This document shows positions 1 to 5,664 of a DNA stretch of 9,882 nt, one piece after another. The position numbers were made by a program, and so were the translations under genes. The DNA is from Candidatus Omnitrophota bacterium. GTDB taxonomy: Bacteria > Omnitrophota > Gorgyraeia > Aquiviventales > Aquiviventaceae. Numbering within the stretch: position 1 is the first letter of the stretch; each line of letters opens with the position of its first letter. Under the pieces are notes generated by a model. It did not search any database. It was not told the origin of the DNA and saw only the letters and a list, made by a program, of their open reading frames with translations. The DNA is taken from assembly GCA_016180605.1 (NCBI GenBank), contig JACPAW010000002.1, positions 1 to 9,882 of the forward strand, read 5' to 3'.

Positions 1-269
1 CGGTTCTCCACCCATCTTCGATTCGCTGCCAAGGCCTCTTTTCCGAATGGCTCAGGATCATAAACCCACCGCTGGCCATCGCGGTAGCGCAGCTCCGGAG
101 TATCCACACCGATGTAACGGAGGAGCCGACCGTCGCTGAGCTCAATCGTATCTCCGTCAATCACACGGCGCACACGCGCCTCTTCGGCGGTGGCCTGACC
201 CGCAGACACAAAGAGGACGCCGCAGAAAAAGAACGTACAGAAGCGGGCAAGTCGTGGCGAGGTGGGAAT
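1..269 (-). CDS. Staphylococcal-nuclease-like (TNase/SNc) secreted nuclease, C-terminus cut off by window edge
   Basis: This is the N-terminal 89 codons of a Ca2+-dependent nuclease of the SNase family, which hydrolyses DNA and RNA phosphodiester bonds. Residues about 7-28 form a hydrophobic signal peptide (ARFCTFFFCGVLFVSAGQATA), so the enzyme is probably exported. The OB-fold core follows: VIDGDTIEL (36-44), then LRYIGVDTPE (50-59). The visible D40, R51 and E59 match the SNase metal and catalytic residues Asp21, Arg35 and Glu43; the Arg87 region lies outside the window. The frame has no ATG, GTG or TTG between an in-frame TAA at 315-317 and the signal peptide. I chose ATT at 267-269 because GGAAGG (275-280) sits 5 bases upstream; CTG at 270-272 is the alternative, and GTG at 207-209 would remove the signal peptide. 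The gene starts 20 bases after the stop of the MTH1187-type gene and probably shares its promoter. The family is certain; the start is not. Confidence 0.85.
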   Translation of the reverse strand, partial: MPTSPRLARFCTFFFCGVLFVSAGQATAEEARVRRVIDGDTIELSDGRLLRYIGVDTPELRYRDGQRWVYDPEPFGKEALAANRRWVEN

Positions 270-274
270 CAGAG

Positions 275-280
275 CCTTCC
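275..280 (-). promoter_or_regulatory. Shine-Dalgarno GGAAGG of the SNase-like gene
   Basis: GGAAGG on the minus strand lies 5 bases before ATT (267-269) and 2 bases before CTG (270-272). It is the only good ribosome site near the signal-peptide coding stretch, and it decides the unusual start call. Confidence 0.45.
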
Positions 281-289
281 AGAATGTGG

Positions 290-604
290 CTATCGTTTCA
301 GGGGATGTCCGACTTTAGCTTCTAGCGATTGCACTTTCTGAATGATCCGTCCACCACCCGGTTTGTCTTTTCGGTCATCAATTCGGATGGTCGTTAATAC
401 CCTAGCAGAAGAGGCCAGCATGGCCTGATGGCACTGCTTGATAAGAGCCATCACCCGGTCCCAATCTCCTTCAATGACAGTTCCCATCGGCCCAACACGA
501 TATTCCAAACCGCTTTTATCAATTAACCGAGCCACCTCTGCTAATGGCGTACTCACGCTGGGACTTGCCGTACCAATCGGCACGATTTCTAGTTCCACTA
601 ACAT
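290..604 (-). CDS. MTH1187/YkoF-family (thiamine-binding-type) small cytoplasmic protein
   Basis: This 104-residue protein matches the MTH1187 family (formerly DUF77), a ferredoxin-like fold related to the thiamine-binding YkoF domain. Characteristic elements are the N-terminal strand MLVELEIVPIGT (1-12), the segment YRVGPMGTVIEGD (35-47) and the later RVLTTIRIDDRKD (68-80) before a basic tail. It is a single soluble domain with no signal peptide. Family members form oligomers and bind small ligands, thiamine-like in some cases; the ligand here is not shown by the sequence. An open frame extends upstream to 766, but the start at 604 is preferred: AGGAGG (613-618) lies 8 bases upstream, the family begins here, and the longer frame would run through a promoter and an inverted repeat. 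It is the first gene of a short unit with the SNase-like gene. Confidence 0.85.
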   Translation of the reverse strand: MLVELEIVPIGTASPSVSTPLAEVARLIDKSGLEYRVGPMGTVIEGDWDRVMALIKQCHQAMLASSARVLTTIRIDDRKDKPGGGRIIQKVQSLEAKVGHPLKR

Positions 605-612
605 CGCCGCTG

Positions 613-618
613 CCTCCT
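613..618 (-). promoter_or_regulatory. Shine-Dalgarno AGGAGG of the MTH1187-type gene
   Basis: A full AGGAGG lies 8 bases before the ATG at 602-604. It supports the 104-residue start over the longer open frame. The following bases (GGCAGCG) resemble those after the Shine-Dalgarno of the 678-residue gene. Confidence 0.75.
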
Positions 619-635
619 CTATATGCACGTTAATC

Positions 636-664
636 ACTATAGCAAGCCAGCGGATTCGCGTCAA
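636..664 (-). promoter_or_regulatory. Sigma70-type promoter for the MTH1187-type/SNase-like unit
   Basis: On the minus strand, TTGACG (659-664) and TATAGT (636-641) are separated by exactly 17 bases. These are five-of-six matches to both housekeeping consensus boxes at the ideal spacing. Transcription would start near 629, giving a leader of about 25 bases that contains the AGGAGG site. This implies that the two left-hand genes form their own unit and do not depend on read-through from the ECF region. Confidence 0.7.
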
Positions 665-697
665 AGCCAAAGGCTCTGGTTTCCACCTTGGCCATGC

Positions 698-758
698 CGA
701 CACTATTAGGAACGCCTCCGCGGTGCCTGCCTCCTCGGAGGCGTTCCTAATAGTATCG
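698..758. repeat. Long inverted repeat (23-base arms, 15-base loop)
   Basis: Arms 702-720 and 736-754 are perfect reverse complements (19 bases, ending CGCCTCCG / CGGAGGCG). After a single mismatch at 701/755 they extend by three more pairs to 698 and 758. The loop is 721-735. It lies between the stop of the 678-residue gene (785) and the sigma70-type promoter (664). No T-tract follows on the minus strand, and none follows on the plus strand, so it is not a classical intrinsic terminator. It could be a dispersed palindromic (REP/MITE-like) element or a hairpin that protects the upstream mRNA 3' end. Confidence 0.8.
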
Positions 759-784
759 CCTAGCAAAACATCTTATCCAGTGTG

Positions 785-2821
785 TCAGGTGCGGCGGCGT
801 AGACGAGGTACGGTCAGTGCGCCAAACGGTAGTATCAAGAGACCTACCCCTGCAAGCGGAAACCACGGCATCGGTGTGTGGATAAACGTTCCCCCCAGAA
901 CCATTGCCTCACCACTCGTCAAGAGTCTGTGGAAACGGTACACACGCCCGGTACGCGGCAACCGGATCTTAAGCGGCAAGATCCCTTGTTCCTGCAAACG
1001 CGAAGCGATTGCATCGGACACATCCTTAAACGAGCCTGAGGCGTATGACGCTTCCTCTGGTTTGCTTGGTTTGCTGCTATTCGGTTCATCGAGTTCGTTA
1101 TCGCTCCCATCGAATGATTCGAAGGCGCTTGCACGAGCAACATATTGATTGGCAATTATGCCACGCGCCTGCCGCGATCCTTTTGCCATCTTCCTGTCCT
1201 CCGCAAGCTCTTGCCTCATAAGTGCTACAGCACCTACAGAACGACTCATCGTTTGAAACGGCTCTTGTAGGAACGAGACCGCCGCACTGCCCTGCTCAAG
1301 GTTTCCGTGGAATTTAACGAACGGCACCTCATGGGGAGCCAGCACGTACCAGTTGGCGATTGTGACCGGCACATCGAGCACTGGTCCTGCAAGTGCTAGC
1401 TCTCCGATTCCCTCAAATGCCTTCCGGCGCTCGAAGTAGACAAGCTCCACGATAAGATTCTCCGTGATAGGACCACCGCGGTCGAGCGGTATGAGCAGTG
1501 CCTGGTTTTTCCCTGCAACCGGTTTGATTGATTCCCCGTTGACCAAGCAGCTCCAGAGAGTCGCTTTTTCCGGAAGAGCCGCCTCAAGGAATTGTTTTTT
1601 ATTCGCTTTGATCACATAGATCGCACGGGTAATCATCTCTCCTGGCCGCGAAAGAACCGTTACCAATTCCCCTTGTTCCGCGATTGCCGCAAGAACCGGA
1701 TGATCCTGATGCCGGTTTAAGCTCAAGACCACCTGGTAAGGATGCTGATGATACTTAAATGCCAGCATGACCTGTGGTCTCGATGCCACATCCAGAAGGC
1801 TTGGCAGTTCTTTGACGTCAACGCGGTAAGCCCCCTCGATTGTCTGAGGCGAAATTTCAATGTTGCCTTCCCGTGCTACCATGAGAAAACCCCGCTCTTG
1901 CTTGACGTCGCTCAGTCGTAACGCAGGCACCGTGTAAGCGGCTAGCTTTTCTTCAATGGGTTGTTCGGCCTCAACCACCAACCGATAGGTCCCTTCTCTC
2001 AGAGGACTGCGAAGGGTTACCTTAAGCTCACGAGAGGCACTCGTTTGAAGCACTTGCCACTCCTCAATATCCCCGCCTCTGACATTGAGGATATTGAAAA
2101 TCTCCGGAACTTGAATCCCGAGTAGCTTCGTTTCGCCCTGAGCCATGCGGTATTCGATGATAGACGTGATGCGGGCTAAACGCTCTTCCATAGTAACGAG
2201 CGTGTGGACTTGGCCGTAGAGTACCGGGTCTATCTGCACGGGTGCAGCGGGCTTCGTTCCCCAGCGAAAAGCGATGCGCTCGGCAGCGCCAAGGCGAGCG
2301 GTGAGAACCACCCCACTGCGGGATCCATCCGAGTGACTCTCGACGTAGAGTTGCTCGTTCGGTGAAAGCTCAACTTCAGCGCGAGGAATAGTCAGCGATA
2401 CGGTCGAAAATGTAGATTTAGGAATGCCCAGTTGCAAGCCTTCTCTTTGACCTTCCTGGATGAGAAGTGTTGAGAACTCCACTTGCACGCGGTAGCTTCC
2501 TTTCCGTCTTGTCACCAAAGCATAGGTATCTGCCAGCGGGACAAGATGCGTTTCATGACTCTTTGGCTCTGCCTTAACCGCTGTCACGGTACCCCCTGTG
2601 AGGTTCAAGGGAATTTCGACCCAGCCATCGTGAAGAACGCGGATGGTATAATGCGCCTCCATCCGAACGATCGGCCCTGTCACTTTCCCCGTGTACTCTG
2701 CAGACTCAATGATCCACGGCGTGCGCTCATTCGAACCGGGAATGACCGTGGCTGTCGCCACCGATGACCAGCCCAAATAGGCTACCGCGAATACTCCCAC
2801 ACCCTTCAGGACACCTCTCAT
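785..2821 (-). CDS. Large exported, C-terminally membrane-anchored protein of unknown family
   Basis: I do not recognise a named family in this 678-residue protein. The N-terminus has a signal peptide (basic MRGVLKG, hydrophobic 8-20) with an A-T-A cleavage motif at 22-24. Residues about 35-525 look like consecutive beta-rich domains with alternating hydrophobic strands and no enzyme motif that I can identify. A stretch at about 545-620 is charged and Ser/Glu/Lys-rich and looks like a flexible linker. The C-terminus has a hydrophobic span (about 653-671) followed by RLRRRT, which suggests an inner-membrane anchor with most of the chain in the periplasm. The start is well set by AGGAGG 5 bases upstream. 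It lies in the same direction as the anti-sigma gene, beyond a 303-base leader with a candidate ECF promoter and three hairpins, so it may be the regulated target or an accessory component of that pathway. Localisation is well supported; function is unknown. Confidence 0.85.
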   Translation of the reverse strand: MRGVLKGVGVFAVAYLGWSSVATATVIPGSNERTPWIIESAEYTGKVTGPIVRMEAHYTIRVLHDGWVEIPLNLTGGTVTAVKAEPKSHETHLVPLADTYALVTRRKGSYRVQVEFSTLLIQEGQREGLQLGIPKSTFSTVSLTIPRAEVELSPNEQLYVESHSDGSRSGVVLTARLGAAERIAFRWGTKPAAPVQIDPVLYGQVHTLVTMEERLARITSIIEYRMAQGETKLLGIQVPEIFNILNVRGGDIEEWQVLQTSASRELKVTLRSPLREGTYRLVVEAEQPIEEKLAAYTVPALRLSDVKQERGFLMVAREGNIEISPQTIEGAYRVDVKELPSLLDVASRPQVMLAFKYHQHPYQVVLSLNRHQDHPVLAAIAEQGELVTVLSRPGEMITRAIYVIKANKKQFLEAALPEKATLWSCLVNGESIKPVAGKNQALLIPLDRGGPITENLIVELVYFERRKAFEGIGELALAGPVLDVPVTIANWYVLAPHEVPFVKFHGNLEQGSAAVSFLQEPFQTMSRSVGAVALMRQELAEDRKMAKGSRQARGIIANQYVARASAFESFDGSDNELDEPNSSKPSKPEEASYASGSFKDVSDAIASRLQEQGILPLKIRLPRTGRVYRFHRLLTSGEAMVLGGTFIHTPMPWFPLAGVGLLILPFGALTVPRLRRRT

Positions 2822-2826
2822 CGCTG

Positions 2827-2832
2827 CCTCCT
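2827..2832 (-). promoter_or_regulatory. Shine-Dalgarno of the 678-residue gene, next to the hairpin array
   Basis: On the minus strand AAAAGGAGGCAGCG precedes the ATG at 2819-2821, placing AGGAGG about 5 bases before the start. The first hairpin unit (2836-2877) ends only a few bases upstream of this site, so folding of the array could affect ribosome access. Confidence 0.75.
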
Positions 2833-2835
2833 TTT

Positions 2836-2973
2836 AGTCCCACCGGCATTGATTAGCTTCGCTAATCAGGTGGGACTCTTTATTGTCCCACCGGCATTGA
2901 TTTGCGAAGCAAATCAGGTGGGACTCTTTTCAGTCCCACCGGCTTTGATTTGCAACGCAAATCAGGTGGGACT
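2836..2973. repeat. Three tandem hairpin units with 48-base period
   Basis: The units are 2836-2877, 2884-2925 and 2932-2973: 42 bases each, separated by 6-base pyrimidine-rich spacers (2878-2883, 2926-2931). Each has an outer stem AGTCCCACC/GGTGGGACT, a 5-base one-sided bulge (GGCAT or GGCTT) and an 8-bp inner stem with a 3-base loop. The inner stem is TGATTAGC/GCTAATCA in unit 1 and TGATTTGC/GCAAATCA in units 2 and 3. The A-T pair 2855/2863 therefore becomes T-A at 2903/2911 and 2951/2959, a compensated change. Unit 2 lacks the outermost outer-stem pair (T at 2884). Loops are TTC, GAA and AAC. The array lies within the leader of the 678-residue gene, directly before its ribosome site. Confidence 0.9.
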
Positions 2974-3011
2974 CCTGTGTTTGCCACCTCATCGAAACCG
3001 CCTACATCCGA

Positions 3012-3039
3012 TGAGACACCAGAAGGGAGAAAAAGTTCC
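3012..3039 (-). promoter_or_regulatory. Candidate ECF (RpoE-type) promoter upstream of the 678-residue gene
   Basis: On the minus strand GGAACTT (3033-3039) is followed after 16 bases by TCTCA (3012-3016). The -35 box equals the classical RpoE consensus GGAACTT, the spacing is as in RpoE-type promoters, and the -10 fits TCnnA (it also reads GTC one base earlier). Transcription would start near 3005 and give a leader of about 185 bases containing all three hairpins. GGAACTT also occurs by chance inside genes of this window, so position, spacing and the neighbouring ECF gene carry the argument. The match is seen; its use by the ECF factor at 5038-5664 is inferred. Confidence 0.45.
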
Positions 3040-3067
3040 ATCAGGCGTGGCTAGAAGCCATGGGGAA

Positions 3068-3077
3068 GTTTCGAAAC
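3068..3077. repeat. 10-base perfect palindrome GTTTCGAAAC
   Basis: A perfect palindrome lies about 30 bases upstream of the candidate ECF -35 box, in the non-coding gap. It could be an operator half of a regulator site, but no second copy is seen nearby and a short palindrome may occur by chance. Confidence 0.3.
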
Positions 3078-3124
3078 AGGTTCTAGAGCAGGTTTATTAC
3101 GAGGAATTCTTATGGCTGGAAACT

Positions 3125-5041
3125 TCAGTCATCGTCTATAATCTTGACCCGTCCATCCGACGAGATGATGGCGGTGTACTCGATGACCCGCCAGACCGCA
3201 TCCCCAGCGATTCCTTTGTACAGGTCAGCCTGTATCGCGGAGTCATTGAGTAGCGTCAGCTCAATTTCCCTGGGCCTGACAAGGGCAAAGCTTGGCGCTT
3301 CCCCAACGAGCACAGGAGCCGCCCAGAGCCGTTTGCCGTCTGGCCCGATCCGCTGAGCCGTGAACGTCGTGCTACGACGTGGTTCCTCAAAATGCTCATA
3401 GTCATACCAGAGAATGAATGCGCTCGTTGGCGTATCCTGAATCACCGAAACCGGATTGTACCCACTTTTCTTAGCACTCAGGGTGAACCCCTCAGCTCCC
3501 CAGTGCTTCTCACCATTGGTGCCAACGAGCTGGATAACCACCCCGTCAAATGTGGAGTACGTAACGAGCCATCCGTGCGCTGGCCAGAATAGAAGGTTCA
3601 GGTGACCCTCCCCATCATCCTTGAAGACCTCCTGCGTCCAGACGATTTTGCCTGTGCCGTCGAATAACCTGGCATGGACTCCCCATGGGTCTGTCCCGTA
3701 CCAGAGCAACAGGGCTTGATGCTCATCTCCACCTGCAAGCCGTGGAGCATAGACGTAACCCCCGTATCTCGGAAGATCTTCAAGTGCTTCATAGTTCCGC
3801 CAAGAGATTGTGCCCTCCTGGGATATCCCAAACAAGACAGGGCGTGGCCCAGCAGCGTCTTTGTATACCAACAAGGTTGAACCGCCATTGTCATGACGGA
3901 TAGTTTGTACCAGGAGTGGTCCGCTATAATGCCCAAACCGCTCACTGAGAGCAGAAAATTCTCCAGAAAGCATCTCATAGAGCTTCGAGTTCTCATCGAG
4001 ACGTTCACTCTGGGCGGCAGCAAGGTTGCTATTGTGAATCACCAGACCCTTACTGGCATCTTCCACTACGAGTTCAAGGAGGAATGGGACGAAACCGGGC
4101 GGAGATTCCGATAGGACCCCTTTTGGGGGCTCGCTGGAAAATTCCTGAAGGAAGTCGGGGAACGCATCGATTGGCAGTGTAATGGCGATGAATGTCGCTT
4201 CGTTCATCGCGATGGTTCCTCCTCTTTCATGAACCCAAGCACTGAGCGGTGCCGTTGCTTCCTTTAAGTCGCGCACGTGCCATCGTACTAAATACGGTTC
4301 TGCCAATGCGAACCCTATTGGCGTACCTGCCAACGGCGGCACGGGCTCTGAGAGAGAGGTTCTCTCTCCAGAGGCGGATACTTTTTTTTCAGCCACGGAC
4401 GCTTCATTTTGCAGCGACGGCGTCTTGACGGAATCCTCACCACTCACGCCTGATGCAGGACTATCGGCAAGTTCAGCGTCGCTCGGCATCTCGAATGGTT
4501 TCGCACGGGTGGTTTTTTCATCCATCTCCAACTGACCTCTAGCGATGGCTCCTCCTACGGACTGAGCTCTTTCATCGCGAGAGTTGTCTCTAGCTTCCTG
4601 CTCAACCGCGGCAGCTGGCCCTTCCTGTCTCGATACAAAATTGCCGGTTTGCCCCGTTGCTATTTTTTGAAACTCCGTAGACTGTATCGGCGAGTGTCCT
4701 AAAAAGCGTGGGAGCGCAACCACTACCACCACTAACACGGCGGTCGTAGCCAAGGCCAGGCTATGCAGCGGTAGACTCTGTGGCCAAGGGGCGAGGAACC
4801 CATCGACGAGTTGACGCCACCAAGGCTTGGCGGCTAGCTTCTGGCGGACACCGGGCAATAAATGGGGCTCTTCGACCGGCTCCATGGAGCGTAAGAAGCG
4901 CAGCATCTCCTTCAAGGAAGCAAGCTCCGCACGGCAACCCGCGCACCCATTGAGGTGATCCTCCAACTGAGCGCACTCGCCTGCTGCAAGTTTTTCATCC
5001 ACATAGGGGGATAGCCATCGGCGGAATCCCTCGCACGTCAT
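3125..5041 (-). CDS. Membrane-spanning zinc-finger anti-sigma factor with propeller-like periplasmic sensor region
   Basis: This 638-residue protein follows the ECF gene with an ATGA overlap (5038-5041) and has its own GGGAGG site 5 bases upstream, so it is almost certainly the cognate anti-sigma factor. Residues 1-50 are a ZAS/zf-HC2 domain: C3, then H29-X3-C33-X2-C36. A single membrane span lies at about 92-112. Residues about 115-240 are a polar, low-complexity Ser/Glu/Ala linker. Residues about 248-305 form an alpha/beta domain (YLVRWHVRDLKEA..., GGTIAMNEATFIAITLP) resembling the ligand-type domains seen in some envelope proteins. The 370-638 region contains four G-x3-W units (GTISW 410-414, GKIVW 464-468, GEKHW 510-514, GKRLW 569-573), as expected of beta-propeller blades. 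Most anti-sigma factors of this kind are 150-300 residues, so the large sensor part is unusual. The trigger and any regulated proteolysis are not shown. An A8 run in the linker (4382-4389) is slippage-prone. Confidence 0.88.
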   Translation of the reverse strand: MTCEGFRRWLSPYVDEKLAAGECAQLEDHLNGCAGCRAELASLKEMLRFLRSMEPVEEPHLLPGVRQKLAAKPWWRQLVDGFLAPWPQSLPLHSLALATTAVLVVVVVALPRFLGHSPIQSTEFQKIATGQTGNFVSRQEGPAAAVEQEARDNSRDERAQSVGGAIARGQLEMDEKTTRAKPFEMPSDAELADSPASGVSGEDSVKTPSLQNEASVAEKKVSASGERTSLSEPVPPLAGTPIGFALAEPYLVRWHVRDLKEATAPLSAWVHERGGTIAMNEATFIAITLPIDAFPDFLQEFSSEPPKGVLSESPPGFVPFLLELVVEDASKGLVIHNSNLAAAQSERLDENSKLYEMLSGEFSALSERFGHYSGPLLVQTIRHDNGGSTLLVYKDAAGPRPVLFGISQEGTISWRNYEALEDLPRYGGYVYAPRLAGGDEHQALLLWYGTDPWGVHARLFDGTGKIVWTQEVFKDDGEGHLNLLFWPAHGWLVTYSTFDGVVIQLVGTNGEKHWGAEGFTLSAKKSGYNPVSVIQDTPTSAFILWYDYEHFEEPRRSTTFTAQRIGPDGKRLWAAPVLVGEAPSFALVRPREIELTLLNDSAIQADLYKGIAGDAVWRVIEYTAIISSDGRVKIIDDD

Positions 5042-5664
5042 CCGAGCCTCCCGTTGACAAGCGCGCGAAGCTCAATCCGCGCGCGATTCAGCCGAGATTT
5101 TACCGTCCCCTCCCGGCAACATAATATCTGGCTAATCTCTTCATAGGAATAGCTATGGATATCCCGCAATACGATCACACGGCGCGATGATTCGTTAAGC
5201 TGCTGCAGCGCTGCCATCAAAATTTCCCTCTGCTGCCGGTACTCCGCAACCTGTACCGGATTTGGAGATGGATCCGGAACTTGATACCCGGCTCCTTCTT
5301 GATCCGGTGCCAGCGGCTCATCAATGGAGGCAGTGATGAGTCTGCGGCGTCTTGCCCAAAACCGGCGGCGGTTGCGGCAGAGATTCATCGCAATGGACAC
5401 AAGCCAGGTGGACAACTTAGCCTGACGCCGGAAATGGCGAATTCCCTGATAGGCGCGCACAAACACATCTTGCGCAATATCTCTCGCATCCTCCGCATCC
5501 CCTAGCATCCGCAACGCAACCGCGTAGATGAGCCGCTCATACCGCAGCACGATTTGGTCAAAGACAGCCGTGTTGCCCTTCTGCAATTGCTCAACCCAGC
5601 CATTTTCTTCCACAAGCCGACTCGAAATCGAATCCGGCTCTTTGCTACCCTCTTGATAAGACAC
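5038..5664 (-). CDS. ECF (RpoE-type) RNA polymerase sigma factor
   Basis: The protein has 208 residues, typical of an ECF sigma factor that redirects RNA polymerase to a small regulon. Region 2 spans about 34-102: FDQIVLRYERLIYAVALRM, then DAEDARDIAQDVFVRAY and the promoter-melting and -10 segment LSTWLVSIAMNLCRNRRR. Region 4 spans about 147-200, with the helix-turn-helix YSYEEISQILCCREGTVKS (172-190) and the trailing RLNRAR. The linker 103-146 is Arg-rich, then acidic and Pro-rich. The start is GTG at 5662-5664: no ATG occurs in frame until Met53, inside region 2, and GAGGGGGGAAG lies just upstream. The first 20 bases overlap the end of the metallopeptidase gene, and the stop overlaps the anti-sigma start. 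The family is certain. The regulon is not known, but a GGAACTT-type promoter lies downstream of the anti-sigma gene. Confidence 0.95.
   Translation of the reverse strand: MSYQEGSKEPDSISSRLVEENGWVEQLQKGNTAVFDQIVLRYERLIYAVALRMLGDAEDARDIAQDVFVRAYQGIRHFRRQAKLSTWLVSIAMNLCRNRRRFWARRRRLITASIDEPLAPDQEGAGYQVPDPSPNPVQVAEYRQQREILMAALQQLNESSRRVIVLRDIHSYSYEEISQILCCREGTVKSRLNRARIELRALVNGRLG
5047..5052 (-). promoter_or_regulatory. Shine-Dalgarno GGGAGG of the anti-sigma gene inside the ECF gene end
   Basis: GGGAGG lies 5 bases before the ATG at 5039-5041, within the last codons of the sigma gene. With the ATGA overlap it allows both coupled re-initiation and independent initiation, fitting near-stoichiometric sigma and anti-sigma synthesis. 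Confidence 0.6.

Larger units (their letters stand above)
2822..3124 (-). other. 303-base non-coding leader between anti-sigma gene and 678-residue gene
   Basis: From high to low coordinates this gap holds a 10-base palindrome (3068-3077), a candidate ECF promoter (3012-3039), a weak 7-bp inverted repeat CTCATCG/CGATGAG (2988-2994 and 3009-3015), the three-hairpin array (2836-2973) and a Shine-Dalgarno. No gene on either strand is convincing here. I see no T-tract terminator after the anti-sigma stop, so read-through from the glp/ECF operon into the 678-residue gene is possible. Confidence 0.7.

Noticed and set aside
698..758. Intrinsic terminator for the 678-residue gene
   Set aside because: The stem is strong, but no T-run follows on either strand, so I list it only as an inverted repeat.
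605..766. N-terminal extension of the MTH1187-type protein
   Set aside because: The extension is encoded by the promoter and inverted-repeat region. The family start at 604 has a full AGGAGG.
438..1148. 236-codon open frame on the plus strand
   Set aside because: It runs antisense through the MTH1187-type gene, the promoter, the inverted repeat and the 3' end of the 678-residue gene. It has no family resemblance and no ribosome site.
2103..2109. Further GGAACTT matches, also near 5276 and 9377 (reverse orientation)
   Set aside because: They lie inside coding sequence without a suitably placed -10 box or downstream gene start. They show that the 7-base box alone is not specific.
2836..2973. 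CRISPR-like array
   Set aside because: Repeats are 42 bases with only 6-base, near-identical pyrimidine spacers, each unit folds on itself, and no cas gene is near.
2849..3253. Plus-strand open frame encoding a 16-residue tandem repeat
   Set aside because: The peptide repeat is a by-product of the 48-base period of the hairpin units, because 48 is divisible by 3. The frame then runs antisense into the anti-sigma gene, and there is no convincing ribosome site.
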